Shown here: piece after piece, positions 35,064 through 64,000 of the stretch
How the letters are laid out: each line of letters begins with the position of its first letter
Numbering within the stretch: position 1 is the stretch's first letter
NCBI GenBank assembly: GCA_014650475.1
Contig: BMVA01000019.1
Location: forward strand, 62,001 to 126,000
DNA length: 64,000 bases
Origin: Streptomyces albogriseolus
GTDB taxonomy: Bacteria; Actinomycetota; Actinomycetes; Streptomycetales; Streptomycetaceae
Direction: 5' to 3'
Notes under the pieces: model-generated
Told to the model about the DNA's origin: nothing
What the model saw: only the letters and a program-made list of their open reading frames with translations
Database searches by the model: none
Translations under genes and position numbers: made by a program

Positions 35064-35821
35064 ACGGCACGCTCCGGGGTGGGGATCCGGTCCAGCAGCG
35101 GCTGGACCGCGGGGTCGGTGAGACGGTCGAGGAAGACCCGGCCGGCGTCCTGTCCCAGACGGGCGTCGCGCGGGAAGAGCCGGGACCGGTACGTCTTGAG
35201 CGCGCCGGCCGTGGACCGGTCGACCCGGCTGAGGGCCACCAGGGTGCGGCGCAGCGCCTGTGCCGGTTCGCCGGCGTGCAGGTCGGCGAGTCCCGCGGCG
35301 ACCGCCGCAGGGGCGTCGAGGTCCTCGGCGAGCAGGGTGGCCGTGAAGGCCCGCTGCTCGCCGGTTCTGCGGGCGACGAAGGGCAGCGCCATGGCGGGGA
35401 CCAGACCGACGAGCGCCTCGGTCAGGCGGAACCGGGCGCCGGGTCCGGCGAGCACCAGGTCGCAGGCGGCGGCCAGTCCGACGCCGCCGGCGGTGGCCCG
35501 GCCCTCGACGAGCGCGACGGTGACGACGGGGGTGCGCGTGAGCCGGTCGAGCAGTGTCCAGTACGGCAGTTCGGCCTCCGGGCCGGCCGCCGGTTCTGGG
35601 ACCGGGGCGGTCAGATCGGTGCCCGCGCAGAAGTGCTCGCCGCGGGCGGACAGCACCAGGACGCGGCAGCCGGGGTCGGCCTCGGCCGTGTCGACGGCGG
35701 CGTGCAGGGCGTCCAGCAGTTCCGGTGTGACGGCGTTGCGCCGCCCGGGTGCGTCCAGCAGGGCGTGCAGCACCCCCCGCGAGCGGCTCAGCGCCACGGG
35801 GGCGGCCGGGGCGCCGGTCAT
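35060..35821 (-). CDS. Enoyl-CoA hydratase-like ECH1, dehydratase of the beta-branching cassette
   Basis: A 253-residue crotonase-fold protein that dehydrates the HMG-like intermediate on ACP. It shows RNAVTPELLDALH, EHFCAGTDL and the oxyanion segment GRATAGGVGLAAACDLVLAG, with FRLTEALVGLVPAMA at the position of the ECH1 active site. The start is ATG 35821, whose ATGA overlaps the HCS stop. This fits the coupling pattern of the cassette better than the upstream GTG/ATG at 35845. Confidence 0.88.
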   Translation of the reverse strand: MTGAPAAPVALSRSRGVLHALLDAPGRRNAVTPELLDALHAAVDTAEADPGCRVLVLSARGEHFCAGTDLTAPVPEPAAGPEAELPYWTLLDRLTRTPVVTVALVEGRATAGGVGLAAACDLVLAGPGARFRLTEALVGLVPAMALPFVARRTGEQRAFTATLLAEDLDAPAAVAAGLADLHAGEPAQALRRTLVALSRVDRSTAGALKTYRSRLFPRDARLGQDAGRVFLDRLTDPAVQPLLDRIPTPERAV

Positions 35822-37071
35822 CGCGCGGCGCCCTGGCCGAGCCACACGTACTCGCGGTGGTAGTCGCGCACGGCCTCGAGGACCAGGCGGCGTCCGCCGG
35901 TGAAGCGCTCCTTGGTGATCTGTGGGAACCGGTCGAGGTCGAAGGTGAAGTCCCGTGCGCCGAACTTGAGCTCGGCGGTGGCGGCGAGGAGTTCGTCGTA
36001 CTCCTGCATGCTCAGCCGGTAGCGCGCGTCCAGCGCCTCACGGATGCCCATGGCGCGCACGGCGCGCTGGGAGTCAGGGGTGACCACGACGCTGTAGAAC
36101 TCCGAGGCGCAGCCGGACCCGTAGGAGAAGACGCCGACCCGCCGCTCCCGGTCGACGACCGCGTTGTCGAGGGTGGAGGCGAGGGCGAGGAAGACGGTGC
36201 CGGCGTAGATGTTGCCCACCTGCTGCGGGTACTGGACGGCGGCGCCGAGACGGGCGGTGAAGTCGTCCTCGACGGCCTGCGGCGAGATCCCGCGGCGCAG
36301 TTTGCGCAGCGCGGCGCGATGGGCGCCCTTGACCATGCCGGGGAACGGGGTGTGCATGGCGAGCAGGTCGAAGGTGTCGACGAAGTCGGCGCCCTCCACC
36401 TTGCGCGCGTAGTCCGCGAAGGCGCCCTTGAGGCAGTCGATGTACGTCAGCAGGGACAGGTCGGTGTCGCCGGCCTCCCGCTCGGGGTCGGGGCGGCAGG
36501 TGTCCATCACCTCGTAGCTGTGGAAGCCGTTGGCCCCGTGGTCGAAGGCGGCGACCACGGGCCGGTCGGAGACCAGCATGGCCATCGCGCCCGCGCCCTG
36601 GCTGGGCTCGACATAGGTGTGCGGCACGGGCCGGGCCACGTCGCTGCTGATCACCAGCGCCTTGGTGCCCTCGAAGGGGCTGGCGGCGACGACGGCCGCG
36701 GCCGTCTGCAGGGCGGCGGTGCCGCTGTAGCAGGCCTGTTTGGTCTCGAACAGGCGGCAGCTGCGCGGCAGTCCGAGGTGGTCGTGGACGTAGGTGGCCA
36801 GCGACTTGCCGAAGTCGACGCCCGACTCGGTGCCGACGATCAGCAGTTCGATGGAGGAGCGCTCCTCCTCGGTGAGGGCGTCCACGATCGGCTTGGCCGC
36901 GTTCACGGCGAAGGACACCGCGTCCTCGCAGTGCAGCGCGACGCTCTTGCGCGCCATCATCAGGTTGCCGATCCGGCTGTCGTCGAGACCGCGTGCCGCG
37001 AACAGCGTGGGGACGTCGACATAGGTCTCGCCGCAGTACGCGTTGATGGCTTCGATGCCGACCTGCTTCAT
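35818..37071 (-). CDS. HMG-CoA synthase-like enzyme (HCS) of the beta-branching cassette
   Basis: A 417-residue HMG-CoA synthase homologue. It condenses a donor acetyl-ACP onto the beta-keto group of the PKS intermediate. Catalytic landmarks are Glu in VGTESGVDFGKS, Cys in ETKQACYSGTAALQ (about C114) and His in MHTPFPGMVKGAHR. Length and motifs match PksG, CurD and MupH types. Its acceptor is probably one of the tandem ACPs at the C-terminus of the 45.9-38.7 kb megasynthase. The starter acetyl comes from the donor ACP after decarboxylation by the KS encoded just upstream. Confidence 0.95.
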   Translation of the reverse strand: MKQVGIEAINAYCGETYVDVPTLFAARGLDDSRIGNLMMARKSVALHCEDAVSFAVNAAKPIVDALTEEERSSIELLIVGTESGVDFGKSLATYVHDHLGLPRSCRLFETKQACYSGTAALQTAAAVVAASPFEGTKALVISSDVARPVPHTYVEPSQGAGAMAMLVSDRPVVAAFDHGANGFHSYEVMDTCRPDPEREAGDTDLSLLTYIDCLKGAFADYARKVEGADFVDTFDLLAMHTPFPGMVKGAHRAALRKLRRGISPQAVEDDFTARLGAAVQYPQQVGNIYAGTVFLALASTLDNAVVDRERRVGVFSYGSGCASEFYSVVVTPDSQRAVRAMGIREALDARYRLSMQEYDELLAATAELKFGARDFTFDLDRFPQITKERFTGGRRLVLEAVRDYHREYVWLGQGAAR

Positions 37072-37097
37072 GGTCTTCTCCGTTAACTACAGGGCGC

Positions 37098-38396
37098 CTA
37101 CGGGGCGGGAGCCGAGGGGGAGGCGGGACGGTCGTCGCGCGGCAGGCGCAGGACGACGGAGGCGTTGATGCCGCCGAAGGCGAAGCTGTTGCTCAGCGCC
37201 GTGCGCAGCGGCAGCGTTTCGCTCGTGCGTCCCGCCAGCGGCAGGTCGGCGCACGGGTGGTCCAGATGGGGGTTGGGGTGCACGGCGCCGGCCCGCAGCT
37301 GGGCGACGACGGCGATGGCCTCCACCAGACCGGCCGCGGACAGGCAGTGGCCGGTGAGGGGCTTGGTGGAGTTGACGCGGAGGGTGTCACGGCCGCCGAA
37401 CACCTTGTGCAGGGAGGCCGCCTCGGTCTCGTCGCCGAGGACGGAGCCGGTGCCGTGCGCGTTGACGTAGTCGACGTCCTCCGGGGCGAGGCCGGCCGCG
37501 TCGAGCGCGGCGCGCATCGCCGCCGCCTGGCCCTCGGCGTCCGGCTCGGTGCCGCGCCGGGCGTCCAGCCGCTGGCCGCATCCGGCGAGCTCGGCGAGGA
37601 CCGGTGCGCCACGCTCCCGGGCGGAGTCCGGCCGCTCCAGCACCACGGCGGCGGCGCCCTCGCCGGGTACGAAGCCCTGCCGGTCGCGGTCGAAGGGGCG
37701 GCACATACGGGCGGGCCGGTCCCGGAACCGCTCATGGGCCAGCGCCCCGGCACGGCGGAACGCCTCGGCCTCCACCGGGGACAGCTCGGCCGCCGGGGCG
37801 ACGACGAGGACCCGGTCGGCCCAGCCGGCCGCGACGGTGCGGGCCGCCTGGATCAGGGCGAGGGCGCCCGCCGCCGACGCCCCGCCGACGAGCCAGCCCT
37901 CCCCGCGGATGCCGGTCAGCTCGCTCACGGTGCCGATGACGTCGGCGTCGAGGTGGGTGAGCGCGTAGGAGGCGCGCAGCCGGCCCGGGGCACGGTGGTG
38001 GCCCAGGACGGTCTCGGCCTGGTGCGCGAGGGCGAGGTTGCCGCCGGCGACGAGCAGTGCGGTGCCGTCGGCGAGCTGGTCGTCCGTCAGGCCGGCGTCC
38101 CGTACGGCACGGAGGGCCACGCAGGCGGCGGTGCGCGCGGGCAGCGCGGCCCGGCCCGCGGTCCTGCGCAGCCGCGCCGCGGTGTCCGGGGCGTCGGCGA
38201 GATGCCGGCCGGCCCAGCCGCCGAGGGTGAACCCGTCGAGCGCGGCGACGGGCAGGGTGTCCGGTGCGCCGTCCGGGAGCGTCACCGCGCTGCGGCCGTC
38301 GAGCAGGGCGGCGGTGAAACCGTCCAGGTCGTCGGCGAGCGGGCTGAGGACGGCGGCGGCGGTCACGGCCACGGCGCCGGGAACCGGCGGGGTCAT
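37098..38396 (-). CDS. Malonyl-ACP decarboxylase, KS homologue with Cys to Ser
   Basis: A 432-residue ketosynthase-fold protein. The nucleophilic Cys is replaced by S174 (VGGASAAGALAL), while NAHGTGS and NSTKPLTGH keep the two His. Such KS homologues in HCS cassettes (PksF, CurC, MupG) decarboxylate malonyl-ACP to acetyl-ACP. It overlaps the donor ACP gene by 4 nt. It resembles a chain-length factor in lacking Cys, but the cassette context and S174 identify it. Confidence 0.92.
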   Translation of the reverse strand: MTPPVPGAVAVTAAAVLSPLADDLDGFTAALLDGRSAVTLPDGAPDTLPVAALDGFTLGGWAGRHLADAPDTAARLRRTAGRAALPARTAACVALRAVRDAGLTDDQLADGTALLVAGGNLALAHQAETVLGHHRAPGRLRASYALTHLDADVIGTVSELTGIRGEGWLVGGASAAGALALIQAARTVAAGWADRVLVVAPAAELSPVEAEAFRRAGALAHERFRDRPARMCRPFDRDRQGFVPGEGAAAVVLERPDSARERGAPVLAELAGCGQRLDARRGTEPDAEGQAAAMRAALDAAGLAPEDVDYVNAHGTGSVLGDETEAASLHKVFGGRDTLRVNSTKPLTGHCLSAAGLVEAIAVVAQLRAGAVHPNPHLDHPCADLPLAGRTSETLPLRTALSNSFAFGGINASVVLRLPRDDRPASPSAPAP

Positions 38397-38668
38397 GCGC
38401 GGGCGCTGAGGGACCGGCGGAACACGCCGACGAGAGACCGCAGGTCGCCCGCGCCGGTCAGTTCGCTGTTGGGCACCTTGACGCCGAGTTCCTCCTGGGC
38501 GGCGATGACGACGTCCATGCGGTCGATGGAGTTGGCTCCCAGGTCGCGCATGCTGTGGTCGGGCGTGATCTCCACGTCGGCGGCCTCGGGGAGCACGTCG
38601 ACGATCTGGGCGCGCAGGACGGCGAAGATCTCTTCGTCGGTCACGGTGAGTTCCTCATTCCTCGTCAT
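38393..38668 (-). CDS. Donor acyl carrier protein of the beta-branching cassette
   Basis: A 91-residue ACP with S47 in LGANSIDRMDVVI, the GANSIDR form typical of donor ACPs in HCS cassettes (AcpK, CurB, MacpC). It is malonylated by the trans-AT, decarboxylated by the KS homologue, and supplies acetyl to HCS. It sits 39 bp after the preceding megasynthase and overlaps the KS gene. Confidence 0.93.
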   Translation of the reverse strand: MTRNEELTVTDEEIFAVLRAQIVDVLPEAADVEITPDHSMRDLGANSIDRMDVVIAAQEELGVKVPNSELTGAGDLRSLVGVFRRSLSARA

Positions 38669-38707
38669 TCCTGGTCATTCCTCGTCATTGCTCGGTGGGA
38701 CGCGCCG

Positions 38708-61272
<22,565 letters not shown>

Positions 61273-61282
61273 ACGGGGGCCT

Positions 61283-63262
61283 TCACAGCAGTACGGACCG
61301 GACGGCCGCCACCACGTCGTCCACGGCGGGCAGCACCGCCCGCTCCAGGTCGGGGTGGAAGGGCACGTGCACGTCCTCGCGGGTGACCAGCCGCGGCGGG
61401 GCGAGCAGGGCGTAGAACTCCTCGTCGCGGGAGAGCAGTTCGGTGACGAGTCCGGCGCCGAAGCTGCTGGTGCGGTTGTCCTCCTGGACGACGACGAGCC
61501 GCCCGGTGCGCCGCAGCGAGGCGGCGACGGTCTCGCGGTCGAGCGGGACGAGCCAGCGCAGGTCGACGACCTCGGCCCCGACGCCCTCCGCGGCGAGCAC
61601 GTCGGCCGCCTCCAGCGCGAGTTCGGTGCCGTTGCCCCAGGTGACGACGGTGACGTCGGCGCCGGTGCGCAGGGTCCGTGCGCCGCCGGCGGGCCAGGAC
61701 CGCCCGGCGGGTTCGCGGCGGCGCCGCATGAGGTGTTTGGGCAGCAGGACGAGCGTCGGGTCGTCGGCGGTGAACGAGTCGAGGAACGCCGCCTCGGTGT
61801 CCTCGGGCGTCGAGGGCACGACGACGCGCAGTCCCGGCAGATGGGTGAAGAGGCTCTCGTTGCTCTGGCTGTGCCAGATGCCGCCGCCGGGCAGATAGCC
61901 GCCCCACGGTGCGTAGAGGACGACGGGACAGGTCCACGCGGAGGCGGTGCGCCAGCGGAGGGTCGTCAGCTGAGCGGCGATCTGGTTCCAGGCGGGCCCG
62001 GCGAAGTCGACGAACTGCAGCTCCACGACGGGCCGCATCCCGGCGGCCGCCAGTCCGACGGCCGCGCCGACGATGGTGGCCTCGGCCAGCGGCGCGTTGG
62101 TCATGCGGTCGCCGGCCGCTTCGCCGAGGCCCTTGGTGAAGCCGAAGACGCCTCCCTTGGGGTCCTCGATGTCCTCGCCGAAGAGCACGAGTTCGGGGTG
62201 GAGTTCCAGTCCCGTGGCCAGCGCCCGGTTGACCGCGGCGACCATGGTTCCGCCGCAGGGCCGGGTGACGGCCGCCCGGCGCCCGTCGCCGGCGGGTGCG
62301 AACAGGTGCTCGCCGATCGCCTTGGGATCCGCGGCGGGTTCGGCGGCCACCCGGTCGTAGATCTCCTCCGTCTCCCGGGCGAGCCGCGACCGGGTCCGCT
62401 CGAGCCAGTCCTCGTCGACCGCGCCCTCGTCCAGCAGCCGCCGGGCGAAGAGGTCGACGGGGTCACGCATCGCGGCGATGTCCTCGGCGGTGCGGTAGAC
62501 GCGGTGGTCGTCGGAGGAGGTGTGGGAGTCGAGCCGGTCCAGCCGGCACCACAGCACGACGGGACCTCCCCCCTCGCGCAGCTCGCCGAGCGCCGTCGCG
62601 GCCGCGGCGTGGACGGCGTCGGGGTCGGCTCCGTCGACGGTGCGGGTGCGGTGCCCGGGCAGCAGTCCGAGCGCGTGGGGCGACATCGCGGCGGTGGGCG
62701 TGGAAATGCCGTAGCCGTTGTCGGACACCAGGAAAAGGACGGGCAGTGCGCGTTCCACGGCGAAAGCGAGCGCCTCGAAGAATTCCCCCTGCCGGGCCGA
62801 GGCGTCCCCGATCGAGCAGACGACCGCACCCGGCTTTCCCCTCAGCTTCGCGGCCCAGGCGGCGCCGACCGCCGGAAGGCACTGGCTTCCGGTGGGGCTG
62901 GCGACCGAGAACACGTTCCCCGCGCGGTGACTGAAATGGGCGCTCATGTTGCGGCCCGCCGAATGCGAGGCGGCCTTGGCCATGAGGTCCCGCGCCTGCG
63001 CCTCGGGGTCCATCCCGCGGGCCAGCATCAGGGTGCGGTCCCGGTAGTGAGGGAAGATCAGGTCCTCGGGTGCGAGCAGCTCGCACAGGGCAGCGAGCGC
63101 CTCGTGCCCGGCCGAGGAGATGTGGAACCATGCCTCGCCCTGGCGCAGTACGATGCCCGATCTGCGGTCGCATTCACGGGACAGCAGCATCAGTTCGAGG
63201 AATGCGGTCCGCCGTTCGGCAGGTATCCCCGATGTCCGGGATTCCTTCGTCCGATTCGTCAC
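61283..63262 (-). CDS. 2-oxoacid dehydrogenase E1, fused alpha and beta subunits (branched-chain type)
   Basis: A 659-residue thiamine-diphosphate enzyme that decarboxylates a 2-oxoacid and passes the acyl group to a lipoyl domain. The alpha half (about 1-330) holds the TPP motif D153 (GDASARQGEFFEAL) through N182 (SDNGYGIS). The beta half (about 335-659) holds LVLFGEDIEDPKGGVFGFTKGL, ADGMR-like AAGMRPVVELQFVDF and LRWLVPLDRETV. Fused E1 proteins occur in bacteria for branched-chain substrates. It is first in the minus-strand operon, 10 bp before the megasynthase that carries its own lipoyl-E2, so it should serve that enzyme. No E3 gene is visible, so the housekeeping E3 is presumably used. 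GTG 63262 with an upstream AGGA is the chosen start. Confidence 0.92.
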   Translation of the reverse strand: MTNRTKESRTSGIPAERRTAFLELMLLSRECDRRSGIVLRQGEAWFHISSAGHEALAALCELLAPEDLIFPHYRDRTLMLARGMDPEAQARDLMAKAASHSAGRNMSAHFSHRAGNVFSVASPTGSQCLPAVGAAWAAKLRGKPGAVVCSIGDASARQGEFFEALAFAVERALPVLFLVSDNGYGISTPTAAMSPHALGLLPGHRTRTVDGADPDAVHAAAATALGELREGGGPVVLWCRLDRLDSHTSSDDHRVYRTAEDIAAMRDPVDLFARRLLDEGAVDEDWLERTRSRLARETEEIYDRVAAEPAADPKAIGEHLFAPAGDGRRAAVTRPCGGTMVAAVNRALATGLELHPELVLFGEDIEDPKGGVFGFTKGLGEAAGDRMTNAPLAEATIVGAAVGLAAAGMRPVVELQFVDFAGPAWNQIAAQLTTLRWRTASAWTCPVVLYAPWGGYLPGGGIWHSQSNESLFTHLPGLRVVVPSTPEDTEAAFLDSFTADDPTLVLLPKHLMRRRREPAGRSWPAGGARTLRTGADVTVVTWGNGTELALEAADVLAAEGVGAEVVDLRWLVPLDRETVAASLRRTGRLVVVQEDNRTSSFGAGLVTELLSRDEEFYALLAPPRLVTREDVHVPFHPDLERAVLPAVDDVVAAVRSVLL

Positions 63263-63540
63263 GTACGAATCCTGCCGCGCGGGGAAGGGACGGACATCGC
63301 CCGCGATGGCCAATTCCACGGGCCGCTTTTCCTGGCTCTCAGGAGGGATTTCCTCCGGCGGGCCTACGGAGAAATGACCACGGTCTCCACGACGAAGCAG
63401 CCCGCGGCCGGGCACGGGGGATGTCCCCGGCCGGCCGCGGGCTGTTCCCGGTGGTGGCCGGGGCCGCGGTGGCGACTGCGTCGGAGGAGAGGGACGGCGG
63501 TGCGGACGGGTGGCCCGGCGCCGCCGCGGCGGGCGGGCGG
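63263..63540. promoter_or_regulatory. Leader of the PKS operon, with terminator at 63399-63443
   Basis: This 278-bp gap separates the third SARP gene from the E1 gene, both on the minus strand. A hairpin with a 13-bp perfect stem (arms 63399-63411 and 63431-63443, AGCCCGCGGCCGG and its complement) should end transcription from the SARP gene. The remaining 135 bp before the E1 start must hold the promoter of the 45-kb operon. No TCGAG-type repeat was found there; a small GGAGG/CCTCC inverted repeat is the only structure seen. Confidence 0.6.
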
Positions 63541-64000
63541 TCAGCCCACCCGGGCCACGGCCTGACCGGCCGCCTCGGGACCCCGGGCGGTGACGGTCTC
63601 CGGGTGGGCCGTCAGGATGGAGCGCTGCAGCCGGCTGAGCGCGGCCGACGGCTCCAGCCCCAGTTCGCGCACCAGGGTGGCCCGCAGCCGCTGGTACGCG
63701 CTGAGCGCCTCGCCGCGCCGTCCAGAGCGGTGCAGGGCCACCATGAACTGGCCGTGCAGACTCTCGTGCATGCGGTGCTTGTTGACCAGCACGGTCAGCT
63801 CGGACAGCAGTTCCCGGTGCCGGCCGAGCCGCAGGTCCGCCTCGATGCGCTGGTCCAGCGCGCACAGCCGGGTCTCCTCCAGCCGCTTGACCTCGAGTCC
63901 GATCCGGCTGCCGGCGGTGACATCGGCGAGCGCGGAGCCGGTCCACAGCGAGAGGGCCTCCCGCAGCCGCCGTGCGGCGGCGGCGTAGTCGTCGCCGTCC
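63541..64000 (-). CDS. SARP-family regulator, N-terminus beyond the window
   Basis: The 152 visible residues are a C-terminal BTAD: YAAAARRLREALSLWTG, LEVKRLEETRLCALDQRIEADLRLGRH, GQFMVALHRSGRRGEALSAYQRL and RELGLEPSAALSRLQRSI. This is the core of SARP activators, as in the other two SARPs of the window. The DNA-binding winged helix would lie to the right of 64000. It is the third SARP gene and lies upstream of the PKS operon, separated by a strong terminator. Confidence 0.9.
   Translation of the reverse strand, partial: DGDDYAAAARRLREALSLWTGSALADVTAGSRIGLEVKRLEETRLCALDQRIEADLRLGRHRELLSELTVLVNKHRMHESLHGQFMVALHRSGRRGEALSAYQRLRATLVRELGLEPSAALSRLQRSILTAHPETVTARGPEAAGQAVARVG

Noticed and set aside
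22599-35903. A 4434-codon open frame on the plus strand antisense to the megasynthases
   Set aside because: Composition is Gly/Gln/Val/Arg/Pro-rich with no domain signature, and it is the mirror frame of high-GC coding DNA on the minus strand, where clear PKS, NRPS and HCS motifs lie.
35818-38396. HCS and the Cys-less KS read as a type II KS-alpha/KS-beta pair for the type II ACP
   Set aside because: The 35.8-37.1 kb gene has HMG-CoA synthase motifs, not KS motifs. The 37.1-38.4 kb KS has the Ser of beta-branching decarboxylases and sits with a donor ACP and two ECH genes.

Overview
The window is high-GC, codon-biased actinomycete DNA that reads as Streptomyces. It carries part of a large antibiotic supercluster. 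Three SARP-type regulators, TCGAG-type heptamer repeats with an 11-bp period, a trans-AT PKS/NRPS assembly line, carrier-tethered tailoring genes and deoxysugar genes all sit within 64 kb. Genes are tightly packed and often overlap by 4 nt. No rRNA, tRNA, CRISPR array or insertion sequence was seen.

Left block (1-13.3 kb): a truncated SNF2 helicase, then a dTDP-2,6-dideoxyhexose set (rmlA, rmlB, a 3,5-epimerase, a 2,3-dehydratase and a 3-ketoreductase). These are interleaved with aromatic (type II) PKS functions: an ActIII-like ketoreductase, an NTF2/SnoaL-like protein, an MBL-fold cyclase/hydrolase-like protein, a FAD monooxygenase and a type II ACP. A SARP gene ends the block. The minimal-PKS ketosynthase pair, a glycosyltransferase and a sugar 4-ketoreductase are not in the window.

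Middle block (13.6-18.7 kb): an aryl-carrier protein, a luciferase-like monooxygenase, a type II thioesterase, an MSOX/NikD-like flavin oxidase and a SARP are on the plus strand. A flavin reductase on the minus strand closes the block. This set matches what is expected for making 3-hydroxypicolinate on a carrier protein, the starter of B-type streptogramins (inference).

Right block (18.1-63.3 kb): about 45 kb of co-directional minus-strand genes. It begins with a fused alpha/beta 2-oxoacid dehydrogenase E1. Next is a 5112-residue PKS/NRPS whose N-terminus is a complete lipoyl-PSBD-E2 acyltransferase. Three more megasynthases, an HMG-CoA-synthase-type beta-branching cassette (ACP, KS with Cys to Ser, HCS, two ECH), a trans-acting malonyl AT, a PPTase and the flavin reductase follow. 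Reading the modules in gene order gives: branched acyl starter; a C-methylated beta-oxygenated unit; an ene unit; Gly; an ene unit; a beta-methyl branch; a beta-hydroxy unit; a beta-keto unit; Ser-derived oxazole. That is the order of the carbon skeleton of group A streptogramins (virginiamycin M / pristinamycin IIA / madumycin). The final amino-acid module and a terminal TE domain are absent, so they lie outside the window or the product differs at that end.

The likely reading is a streptogramin A+B supercluster with an aromatic-polyketide/deoxysugar gene group interleaved, similar in concept to the pristinamycin supercluster as I remember it. The right edge is a third SARP gene, cut by the window.
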